Shown here: positions 11,272 to 21,106 of the stretch, piece after piece
How the letters are laid out: every line of letters begins with the position of its first letter
Position numbering within the stretch: position 1 is the stretch's first letter
Assembly (NCBI GenBank): GCA_036924285.1
Contig: JAYKYS010000009.1
Coordinates: 434,001 to 498,000, forward strand
Length of the DNA stretch: 64,000 nt
Source of the DNA: Asterella californica
Lineage: Eukaryota; Streptophyta; Marchantiopsida; Marchantiales; Aytoniaceae
Direction of reading: 5' to 3'
Made by a program: the position numbers and the translations under genes
The notes under the pieces: generated by a model
The model's database searches: none
What the model saw: the letters and a program-made list of their open reading frames with translations, nothing else
What the model was told of the DNA's origin: nothing

Positions 11272-14200
11272 CTGCTCTATCTCCCTATCGAAAATCTTAC
11301 GCCTAAACCCTAGCCTGGAAGTAGCTTCAGCTCCTCCTGGTACCCATTTCGTCGACCTTCATTCCCTCCCCACTAAACAGATCGAAGATGTCTTCGCTGC
11401 CCTCACGTTCCTTCCCTTGGAACATACACACGAGTAAAAACTTCTGCGCTTCCAGCTGCAGAGGAAGATTTTGCGGAAAAGCACTAATCCACCATCAGCG
11501 GATCCAAACAGATGGAAGCTCTGGATGTCCAAATCCTTCGACAGTGCAACCACATTCTCTAATTCCTCTTTTCATGCCCTGCTCTAGTCTTCGAGCACTT
11601 CCACATCAGTCGGTGAGATCCTCCCCTCTCACCGCTCTGAACGGAATTGCTCCAGTTGAAATGTCCTTCTCCCAGAGACGGCAACGAAGGAAGAAATCAT
11701 CCCGAAACGGAACGCACGCTCCACTGCTCCTAAACTGCAACCTTGTTTGACCTCCTGTACCAATTAAACTCCGGCTGAACCTAAACCAAACCCCCTTGTG
11801 TTGTAACTTACAAGTGCCCCTGTGGTTGGCAAAAGGTTAGCACACTGTACCGTCTCACTGAGTGAGGACTGTGAGGTCTGCAGTTGAAGCCCACGCGTCG
11901 CCACGAAGCACATACCGACCCCGACCTTGAGGTCTCACGACCTGGGGGCATATAGGCCCAGTATAATGCTACAGGCACATCACGCAATTAGCACAGGAAA
12001 AGGAGAACAGGGCAAGGCGCTTTCGTTCCGGTTTTCGGTACCGTCTTTTGAGCTGGGTCTACAGGAAAGACCCTCCCGTATGATGGAAAGCCCAAGTTTG
12101 TTTGTGCCCGGAACTGATCGGTCGGACCGGTCAGTTCTTCGGATGACCAGTCCGACCGATCAATGCAATATTGTAAATAATAAGGTCATGAGACTCGAAA
12201 GCAGTGGTTCTTTCTTTACTTGGTTACAACAGGAGATATAAAGGCTGAAACGTCTCGGTATTCTATGGTGTATATTTAAAGGATGTTTTTGGGACCCAAC
12301 TAAATCAAATAAACAAGCATGCTCAACCACCTTTGGGAAACTTTTGCCGCTTTGTGTTATAGGAAAAGGTATAACTGTTATGCAGAAATTCTCTAGTGAC
12401 TGTTTATAAAAAGTTTTGAATTTATCTATAATTATTAAATGATAGCCGGTCTTGGAGATGTGAGAAGGTCTAGACATAACCTTTTACAGAAGGGTCATGT
12501 AATAAATGAAGCTTCTTTACTTCTTGCATTTTCAGATAGACGAGGGGAATAAGCAAGCAAGTCATACAACATGCATGTCTTACGAGTAGACATTGTAAAC
12601 TTGAGTTGATTCTAGCCGGCTGTAGTAATTGACCTCGATATCCTTTGTAATAATAATACAATATGTCATTTCAGCAGAACTGCAATACTCATAGGTTATT
12701 GTTTCGTACTGTTTCTAATTTTTCAGAAATGATGGGAGACTGTGACGAGACAAGTCCGCTAGTTCTCCTGTCACAGTCATGAGTTGAAGTCGAAAGAGTA
12801 GTCCGGTGTCGCGCTACTTGGCGGCTACATGCTTGACTTCTACTCCGACGCTTGAGTTTAATAGTTTTAGAAGTTAGCTCATATTACTTCTAGTCCTTTA
12901 TGTATATGTTTGACACCTTTGCATACGATGTTAACACTATTTTGAGTCTTAGTAGGTTGATTACCATGTTGATAAGGCTTAAACTCATGGGTTGTATTTG
13001 CGTGTCGCCCATGCACGCTTTCTAGCAGATTTAAGTTATTTTTTGGGGCTGCGTGTCATTTTAGGTAGTTTAAGTTTTACGTTGACACTCTAGGGGGCTT
13101 GACGTGGTAGCCTATGAGTGTAGATAAGTTACCACGTAGTTTAAGGCACAAAAGGACAGTCAAGTGGAGCTATGAACTCCCATTGGTCCATTTTTGTCTT
13201 TTGTAAAACTCTAAGTTTAGAAACAGAGCTCTAGAGTGGATTTCGAGCAATTGGTGAGTGATCTTCGAAATTTAAGAGCACAAGGAGATAGAGCTCGTCA
13301 TGCCAAGCACTTCCAGTGAAATTTTCGATTGATTTGTGGCAATAAAGACGAAGTTATGACCGATTGAAGTTCGAATTGTGCTAGAATTGAATCATTTTTG
13401 TTGGATTTAGGGTTTTCAGTGTCACTTGCAGCAGATTTGAGGAAATTGCTTCAAAACTTCGAGGTTGTGTTCTCTGCCAGCAGGGCTACGATTTCCTAAA
13501 AAGTTTCATATCGATTGAGTGACTGAGTAATTCAGGACGGCCGCTGAAGCAGAGGGGTTTGAAAAGCTCTTAATCTAGAGCGGCGACTTCAGAGAAGGAG
13601 ATCTGGAGTTCTATAAACAATCAGGAGTCCTAACTTCACAAGGATGTTCAGCATCCTGTAGACTTCAAATACTGTGAGAATATTTGAAATTCATCGAGCC
13701 AATCGTCTGTTCCAGGTTGAAATAGCCATCTGGGTATCAGAAATTGCAGTTATTTTCTTACTCAGAACGTTTCTGTCAACATCTCGGTGCTATAATTTGA
13801 TCTCAAGCTGAAACTTCGTGTGTGTATCCAGTAGTACCTCATTTACATGTAGGGGAAGTCTAGAAGTCTAAACCTTCATAATTTTCCTCTCCTTGAGTGT
13901 CAAAGTTCACCGCCTAAACCTTTTATTACTAGTTAGACTTAATTTCACTTTTGAGCATATTAGAGGATCTTACACACCTGTGTGACTGTTTATAGCCCTT
14001 GTTGTAACCTGAAAGCCAACCTCTAGAGTAAACATCCACAGCTAGAAGCCCGGCGCTTTCCTAGGTAGACGGATCACACTCCGACACCGGTTTCCTCATA
14101 TGGCTTTTCGGATCAGCATGCGAGGTAATACAAACACGCTCGGAAAATTTATTCTCACTGTCATTACCCACTACGTGTCTTCACAGCAACCGCTACACCT

Positions 14201-14777
14201 GACTCACTTAAACATCCCTTGGACATCACTCGACTGCGTCTGTGTTATCATTCGTGATGTCCGACTGAACCACCTCGTACAAGAGATGAGAACTCTAGTA
14301 GAGTGTGTCAAAGCTGGAACTTTTCATAAATATTTGTCGTCCACGGACGACTACTACGACTGCGACTAGGTGCAAGCGGCTGCCTCTAATTTATGTTTTT
14401 GTCAGTTTGGACGTCCATTTCAGCAGTAAGTAAATTCTGTAGGTAAAATCTTTTCTGTAATTTTTAAAATTAAAAAGACAAAAAATAAATACTTACAACT
14501 ATACAAAGACAACTTCCTAAGAGATATACGGCTCTAGACAAAGCTATCATTGGACAAACTATGACCTTTCTTTCTGGATGTTAGAGAATCTTTTGATTTA
14601 GCTTTGACATGCCCTAATATATTACATATATGATTTGGAGTGTGACTATGAATCCTCGTGCAAGATCCATGATAAGCTGATGAAAGTTGATGAAAACGTG
14701 GTGTCATTTCCAACCATGTGGACTATATTTCAAGTCCTCCACATTACTGAGAGTTTACATTCGCATGAATACATCAT
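11272..14777. other. Intergenic; no recognised gene
   Basis: Upstream of SRP19 the sequence is mixed, with weak open frames at 11388-11750 (+) and 11927-12241 (+) that show no recognisable family. From 12740 to about 14090 the style (tgtgacgaga at the start, cactccgaca at the end) is reminiscent of a long solo LTR, but I found no target duplication or second copy. The last 700 bases are AT-rich. A strong hairpin is annotated separately. Confidence 0.35.
12115..12162. repeat. 48-bp hairpin (19-bp arms)
   Basis: Two 19-nt arms (12115-12133 and 12144-12162) are complementary except for one mismatch and enclose a 10-nt loop. The core is ggtcgga / tccgacc. It could be a small foldback element or an RNA hairpin; nothing nearby decides. 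Confidence 0.8.
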
Positions 14778-14782
14778 AATAA

Positions 14783-15026
14783 TGTTAGGCTCTACAAGCG
14801 ATGCAAAAAGGTAACACTATGTGAAGAGGAAGAGAGGCAAAGCAAGAATTCACACAAGGAAAGTGACGGAGGTTCATCCTTCTCTCTTGCATATCAAAGT
14901 GAGAGTACAAAAGGGTAAACTAAGGTTGGGTCTCCACACTATAAAATGGACTGACTACTAACTTAGCTATGACCTAACTGCACAAGTTACCCTCATGGTA
15001 ACCTCTAGCTTGCATAGTTATCAACA
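14783..15026 (-). repeat. Copia 3' LTR
   Basis: This 244-bp LTR begins TGTTAG and ends CAACA on the + strand and aligns throughout with 18948-19190. Just inside it at 15027-15035 the minus strand reads GAGGGAGAG, a polypurine tract for plus-strand priming. Confidence 0.93.
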
Positions 15027-15600
15027 CTCTCCCTCAAGGTATAATCAATATCTTTAACACCTTGACATAATCTGAAAAAGTCAAATTTATCCCTAGGCAA
15101 TGTCTTGGTGAAAATATCAACAACTTGTTGATTTGTGGGAACATATCTCATATTTGTCTGTCCTGCTAATACTTTCTCTATGATGAAATGATAATAGACC
15201 TCGGTATGTTCGGTCCTAGCATGGAAAACAGGGTCAGAAGCAAGTTTCATGCTATTGATATTGTTTGTGCATAGAACCACATGGTGAGAAAATCTCACAT
15301 CCATATCCTCAAGTAAAGTACGAAGTCACACAGATTCGCATGTGGCATTAGAGGTTTCTCTACATTTTGCTTCAGTAGAGGACAAGACAACAGTTTGTTG
15401 CTTTTCAATTGCCAACTCATCGTAGATTCTCTAAGACAGAAAACAAATCCTGATGTAAATCTTCTATCTTGGATACTCCTAGTCCAATCTGCATCAATAT
15501 AACCTTGTAACACAAGTAGTCCACTAGTAATAAAATGAAGTCCAAACTCTAGTGTGAACTTCACATAGTGCAGAATACATCGAGCTGCATCCAAGTGAGT
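15027..15600 (-). pseudogene. Copia RNase H domain
   Basis: This is a copia RNase H in two frames: GYIDADWTRSIQDRRFTSGF (about 15450-15510) and, after a frameshift near 15300, HARTEHTEVYYHFI and VDIFTKTLPRDKF (15110-15250). The D of DADW and the E of the HTE block are visible. It is broken by a frameshift and cannot give a full protein. Confidence 0.9.
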
Positions 15601-16740
15601 CTTCCTCGGCGCTTGAACATACTGGCTAACCAGACCAAAAGCTTAAAAGATATTTGACGTAGTAATAGTGAGGTAGATCAAGCTACCTACAATATATTTG
15701 TACATAAACGGATCAGCCAACAACTCATCATCTTCTATATTCAGCTTCAGACTAGTAGCAAGAGATGTACGATAAGTTTACATGTAGTCATCTTAAAATT
15801 TTGGAGCATGATAAGACAATATTGTCTCTGCAGCAGCCATGTCACACTTCCATCCTTGATAAATTCAATGCCCAAGAGATACTTGAGCTCCTGAATATCC
15901 TTTATGTCAAACTCTCCCTTCAATTGAACCTTGACTTGTTGTTAAGTCTCTTAGAGCTATAAATGAGGATGAGACTATCCAAATAGATGATCAAAAGTAC
16001 GGTGTCCTCACCAACCTGTAACGAATATAACGAAGAATCTGAACAACAAACAGTAAATCCAAGAGATAACAGAAAGAATATTTATCTTAACATTTCAAGC
16101 TCTAGTTGCTTGCTTAAGTCCATAAAAAGACTTCTTGAGTCTACATACTCTATTTGGATACATACTTCATATCCAAGAGGTTCCATGATGTAGATTTTTT
16201 CCTCCAAATCTCCATTCAAGAAAACATTGTTGACTTCCATCTGATACATGTGTGACCTCATGCTTGTAGTCAATGCCACAAGTATACGAATGGATGTCAT
16301 CTTGATCACATGGCTAAAGTTTATTCAAAATTGATTCCATATTGCTTCGTGCAACCCTTTGCCACAAGTCTGGGCTTGCACCTGCTGACATCTTGATCTT
16401 GTAAACCCACATGGAGTGAATGACCTTCTTATCAATAGATGATTCACCCAACTCCCAAGTTTGCTGATGTTGCAAAGCTGCCAACTCAACTTCCATAGCT
16501 TGTATCCATTTTGCTTGATACATCATCTCCTCACGAGAATTTGGACTTGAACAGTTTGAACCACATTCATCATGTATGCATGGTGCTCTGCTAGAAACTT
16601 TCGCATAGAAAGTGTTGTACAGAGTATTTGACCATGCTATACCTCCTTGGATTAGAGGTTTGTTGAGAAGGTCCAGATTTAACTTTACGTGGTTGAGATG
16701 AACTACTGACCTGATCTTCTGCAATACATTGCTGATCATA
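15600..16740 (-). pseudogene. Copia reverse transcriptase domain
   Basis: Recognisable blocks are KWIQAMEVELAALQ..TWEL and VIHSMWVYKIK (16390-16510), then TSIRILVALTTSM and VNNVFLNGDLEEKIYI (16200-16300), the core of copia RT. The YVDD region would lie near 15780-15900, where frames are disrupted. It is multiply frameshifted. Confidence 0.85.
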
Positions 16741-17850
16741 CGGTTACTGAAATAAAGGAGGAGAGAGATTGGTCTGTGTCGAAAGTGTTGAAGCCTAAAC
16801 TAATGCAGGTTGTGGAGCAACTGTGGCAGACCAAGGTGCTCTCAGTGGATGAAACACAGTGCTAGATCTACTAGACTGAGAAGTAGGTGGAGCAACCAAA
16901 TCTGACTGGGCAAGAGATATTGACAAAATAGCATATGCAAGTTCTGTCTTAGCTTGATACCAAGATTTGGATTCATCAAAGACTACATCTTTGCTAATGT
17001 GTAGAGCTCTAGAAACAATGTAATAATATTTATACATTTTTCTATCAGAAGCATATCCAATGCACTTCATAGGTTTGGGATTAGTTTGTTACGTTTCTCA
17101 TGAGGGATGTGTACAAAGCAAATAGATCTAAAGATTCGACTTGAAGTAAGATCTGGCTTCTAGTTGTGCAGTATCTCAAACAATGTCTTCTTGTGAACGG
17201 CAGCAATAGGAGATCTGTTCATGAGATACACAGATGTAGAGCTTCAGCCTACTAGGACTTGGACATATCCTTCTCATTGAGGATTGCTCTAGCACACTTA
17301 GCAATGTGCTTGTTCTTTCGCTTTGCAGTTCTATTTGTCGAGGACTGTAAGCACATGTAACCTCTCGTTTGATGTCATGCTGTTGTAGAAATGCATCAAA
17401 CTTGTTAGAAATAAACTCGTCTTCTGCATTAGAGCACATGTGAAGAATATTGTGGTTGTATTGCTTCTCCACCATGGTCTTGAACTACTGAAAGATAGTC
17501 ATTACTTCGGACTTGATCTTCAAGAAATAGACCCAAATGAATCTTGAAATGTCATCAATGAAAGAGACAAAATAAGAGAACTTTGCATACTTGCTTGTGT
17601 TGTTGTGCAAACATCTATATGAACAAGCTCCAACACGCTGGATGCTCTAGTACCTTGGTGAACAAATGGTTGTTTAGCTTGCTTGTCAAATTGACAAGCT
17701 TCACATACCTCTACAAGAATAGTCCTTGTGAAATTCAGAAGTCCAAGTACTAGCTCAGAACCAAGTAAGGACTTAAGGCGTTGGAAGTTCATATGATCTA
17801 TTCTCTTGTGTCACAACTCAACTCCGAAATCTGAGAACGATGGACAAACA
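16741..17850 (-). pseudogene. Copia integrase domain
   Basis: A GAG-pre-integrase zinc region (CEACQFDKQAKQPF, about 17680-17720) is followed by the integrase core (VLELVHIDVC, about 17610) and NAEDEFISNKF (about 17400). Where an active copia enzyme has an Asp in the DNGGEF box this copy reads Asn-Ala-Glu-Asp, so the catalytic site is damaged as well as frameshifted. A C-terminal region follows (KCIGYASDRKMYKYY, near 17040). Confidence 0.82.
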
Positions 17851-18935
17851 AAGCAGACTAGACATTTGGCAGAGCAATGAAGGAGAAATCAATCAAAAGA
17901 GAACAGTATCCAAATGTGTGATAGAACGTTTAGTACCATCACCGGTGCTCACATGTGCATGTGTCTTAACTAGCTATTTGTTGCTGAACCATGAGTCATG
18001 AAAAGTCATGAAAAGTCATGTGGTTAGAGCAGCTTGAGTATATGAACCAACCATCAGATGTTTATCATGACTCCTATCCCATGCTGCATGGTGAGTAAAC
18101 TTCCATTAGAGTAGGAGTCATCCATGGAAGCATAGTTAGAATCCTGTTGGACTTGCTTACCATTTCTGATGTCATGCTGCTTCTTGCAGCAACTCTTCTC
18201 CAAGTGACCCTTGTTCTACAGTACTAACAAAACGAGTGTCACCTTCACCTCTGCATTGAGAGTGTTGGGGTTAATCTCGTCTAGAAGAGGGTCCTTGTCC
18301 TCTAGTACGCCTCCTACAGAAGTATCAATTTGTCAAAAGTGGGATATGTATCTCGAACAACAATGAAAGTTTCGAAGGGCTTGGGGAGAAAATCTCAGTG
18401 AAAAAAAGAAGAAAGTAGAGTTGGGTGTGCAACACATAGGTAAGAAGGTCACGATCGATCGTCAGAATTGTCAAAAAACATCGTTTGAATCTCCAAAAGT
18501 GCCATCAAAGTTTAAGATAAAAATACGTAACTTTTGCACACGACCTTCGTTTAACCTGAGAAAATTCTATGCGTAGCTCGGCTCAAATCTCAAAAAGATA
18601 AAGTCTTTTTATCCACTTCCTCTCATTTTCAGGACTAAATCGATGTAGAAGGTCCTCAAAGTAGCATTCTTAGGTTAGGTGCCTGAAAAAAGCAAAAATA
18701 ATAAAAATCATGTCGAAAGTGCATGCAAATCGATGGATTATTCAATTTGAGGGCTCTGAACAAGAACCCAAGGTGAAGAAAAGCTCACCCAACGTATCAT
18801 AAACGCTTTTAAAAGTCAGATTAGGTCTAAACTTGAACCAAAATTTGAATTTTTGACTTTTTTCTCACACCTTCCAGTAGCTACTCGTCTCTCCTTTGCT
18901 AATCAAAACTTATTTTGCTCTCATATTCACTCTTA
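17850..18935 (-). pseudogene. Copia gag remnant and 5' leader
   Basis: A decayed CCHC knuckle is visible at about 18190-18230 (NKGHLEKSC preceded by Cys codons in a shifted frame). Between this and the 5' LTR the sequence is leader plus degraded gag with no open frame. Gag is largely gone. Confidence 0.55.
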
Positions 18936-18947
18936 GCTCTGATACCA
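18936..18947 (-). promoter_or_regulatory. Primer binding site, tRNA-iMet
   Basis: On the minus strand, directly after the 5' LTR, the sequence is TGGTATCAGAGC, the exact complement of the 3' end of plant initiator methionine tRNA used to prime copia reverse transcription. It fixes the element's orientation and the inner LTR edge. Confidence 0.97.
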
Positions 18948-19190
18948 TGTTAGAATCTACAAGCGGTGCAAAAAGACATCACTTTGTGAAGAAGAAGATA
19001 GACAAATCAAGAATTCACACAAAGAATGTAACAAAGTGTCCTCAGTCACTCTTGTATATCAAGGTGAGAGTACAAAGGGGTAAACTAGGATTGGATCTCC
19101 ACACCTAAACTGGACTACTACTAAACTTGACTATGGCCTAACTGCACAGGTTACCTTCATGGTAACCTCTAGCTTGTACAGTTATCAACA
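18948..19190 (-). repeat. Copia 5' LTR
   Basis: This 243-bp LTR is paired with 14783-15026. It has TG...CA termini and is followed by the aataa target duplication. Confidence 0.93.
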
Positions 19191-19195
19191 AATAA

Positions 19196-19689
19196 GTGAA
19201 TCAAAAAGTTATGCATAAACTTTCTCATTTAGTTTTTAATTCCTGCATCATTATGGTAGTTTGTGTCCTGAACGTTATTTGCTTCAAAAATCATATAATC
19301 AAACTCGTGCATCAGAGTGAGATTTATCACCAGATTAGATTGATTATTCAACTTTTCAATCAGATTGACACCAAAAAATGATAACGCATTGGTAAATGTT
19401 CGAGTTTATAGAAGTCAGATCTCAAGTTCTATTTTTGAAAAAGTTATTTTGTTTGCTTCTGTCACTGTAGGTCGCTCTCTTAAGGTGATTGCACTCTGCC
19501 TGCGACTGTCTTAGAGTCTTTGGTCCTATGTAAAATCCTCATTTAGAGTTTAGGATTTAATTTATAATATGATCATGGCAGAAAATTATAACATACATGA
19601 CTAGTGCCTAGACTCGAGTAGGTAATTAATGAATTTTCTCGATTGAATATTATGAAGAACTTATTTAACCGTTGATGCAATGAGATCAT
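19196..19689. other. No recognised gene
   Basis: This AT-rich spacer lies between the copia element and the repeat that borders the gypsy 3' LTR. I see no open frame or family match. Confidence 0.5.
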
Positions 19690-19796
19690 TGTCGTGCGCA
19701 TACACATCGTTACACAACATACATCGCTGTCAGAGGAACACCACACATACACATAACACATGGACGATGTCATACACATACACAAGTGTACCACAA
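19690..19796. repeat. 107-bp direct repeat outside gypsy 3' LTR (copy 1)
   Basis: This is near-identical to 20092-20199 (starts tgtcgtg, ends cacaat; contains catacacata-type repeats). The two copies sandwich the gypsy LTR. The second copy is inside the element, this one outside. It is far too long for an LTR-element target duplication. Confidence 0.9.
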
Positions 19797-19801
19797 TAAT
19801 C

Positions 19802-20089
19802 TGCATTGAGAAATTATCATCTCCAACACTACAACAAAGATTACTCACAAACGGTCAAGCCAAACCCACTCTAAACACGAAGAGAATCCGGGTTACACTC
19901 AACTAGACTATCCACCATAACCTGGTGCTTGATGGCTCAACTCGAAGAACTAAGGCCTCCAAGCTCTACCTGCAAAGTATACCCCTAGTGGGCTCTCCCA
20001 CCAACTCGTCCTAACGACACTAACGGCCTTACCGGGATGCGCCACTTCGCACTCGGTCAACCTAGCCGAGGTACCGAACTGACGTGACA
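19802..20089 (-). repeat. Gypsy 3' LTR
   Basis: This 288-bp LTR (TGCATTGAG...GTGACA on the + strand) aligns over its full length with 29304-29609 with few substitutions, suggesting a younger insertion than the copia element. The shared stretch may start 5 bp earlier (taatc). Confidence 0.9.
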
Positions 20090-20091
20090 GC

Positions 20092-20199
20092 TGTCGTGAG
20101 CATACACATCGCTACACAACATACATCGCTGTCAGAGGAACACCACACATACACATAACACATGGACGATGTCATACACATACACAAGTGTATCACAAT
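20092..20199. repeat. 107-bp direct repeat inside gypsy 3' end (copy 2)
   Basis: This partner of 19690-19796 sits just inside the 3' LTR, in the 3' untranslated part of the gypsy element. Confidence 0.9.
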
Positions 20200-20370
20200 C
20201 GTCCTCCTAACTGGCGATTAGGTCCCTCTAACTCCAGATAGCTCTATATCCCAACTACGTGATATACACCTTCATGGGTGCAAGGATCAGGAGGTCGGGT
20301 GCTACATCGCCCCATCGTTAGTCGCATGTCTGCAATCCATACCACGCAAAGATCTAATCGGCTATCTCTG

Positions 20371-20607
20371 CTATATACATCGAGGACAAACCCACCGTCC
20401 AGTAGGAACGACATTGAGAGGTGGAGTCAAACATGACATGTGCCAACCTCTCGAACAACCATCACACACCAACATACGGGCTGCTCCACCAGCAGACCCA
20501 CACAACATACACCTCAAGCTCGCACGTACAACTGCTAAGCTTGGGTCAACGGTATCATCAATGTTGGGAAGATGACATGACGCGCAATTACGCACATGGT
20601 CCTTCAC
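20371..20607 (-). pseudogene. PHD finger at the C-terminus of the gypsy polyprotein
   Basis: A 78-codon open stretch holds a complete C4HC3 PHD finger: C33-x2-C36, C48-x2-C51, H56-x2-C59, C74-x2-C77, with the usual core (MLVCDGCSRGWHMSCL) and GRWVCPRC end. PHD fingers read histone H3 tails, often H3K4 methylation state. Here it follows the integrase and a linker (CHLPNIDDTVDPSL) and occupies the place of the chromodomain in chromoviruses, so it likely steered integration. It is separated from the upstream integrase frame by a frameshift and stops near 20607-20627. All eight ligands are intact. Confidence 0.9.
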
Positions 20608-20626
20608 ACAACACCATCACGGCCCT

Positions 20627-21106
20627 CTAACATGAGTACTCCAGAAAGTAACACCTCACGCACTCGTAAAATAGTGCGTCCTGCGGTATGTCCAATGTCG
20701 TCGGTGCAGTCTGCTGTAGATAGATATAATCGACAGGATGAAACATGCGAATCGACGGCCGATAACCTCCTCCACGGATAGTCGCATATCGCAACGTGTC
20801 TCTATGCTGGGCAATCGCTAGGTTCTCAAAAGCCATAGACATAACTCTCCGAAATGTCTCAGCTCGTTGAGAACATGCTCTCACCCACATATCCGGGTCA
20901 TCAAGGTCCAGCACCTCAGCAGAATCACGACGAATGGCCGAAGATAGATCTGGATCTCGACCGTATAATAGAAAATATGGTGAGAAGGAAGCCAAAGACG
21001 CTTGTCGGCTAAAACGATAACCCATAGCCAACCATGGTAACTGCACATCTCAGTCTCCCAAGTGGTCCTTCTGCAAGCCAGACTTGCGCAATCCTCTCTT
21101 CACCGT
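20627..21106 (-). pseudogene. Gypsy integrase C-terminal part
   Basis: This continues the integrase after the 2-kb insertion: VKRGLRKSGLQKDHLGD, one TGA, DVQLPWLAMGYRFSRQ, FSPYFLLYGRDP (a conserved gypsy integrase block), then FHPVDYIYLQQ, the start of an SH3-like C-terminal domain. It lies in the same strand as the catalytic core at 23121-23624. Confidence 0.85.

Larger units (their letters stand above)
14778..19195 (-). mobile_element. Complete Ty1/copia LTR retrotransposon, inactive
   Basis: The element spans 14783-19190 and is flanked by a perfect 5-bp target duplication aataa (14778-14782 and 19191-19195). It is oriented on the minus strand: 5' LTR 18948-19190, primer site, gag, integrase, RT, RNase H, polypurine tract and 3' LTR 14783-15026. 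Domain order integrase before RT defines copia. At about 4.4 kb it is slightly short for the family. Frameshifts, stops and divergence between the LTRs (many substitutions and small indels over 243 bp) show it is old. Confidence 0.95.

Noticed and set aside
12740..14086. Possible 1.35-kb solo LTR (tgtgacg...ccgaca)
   Set aside because: The flanking five bases differ (gagac and ccggt) and no second copy is in the window.
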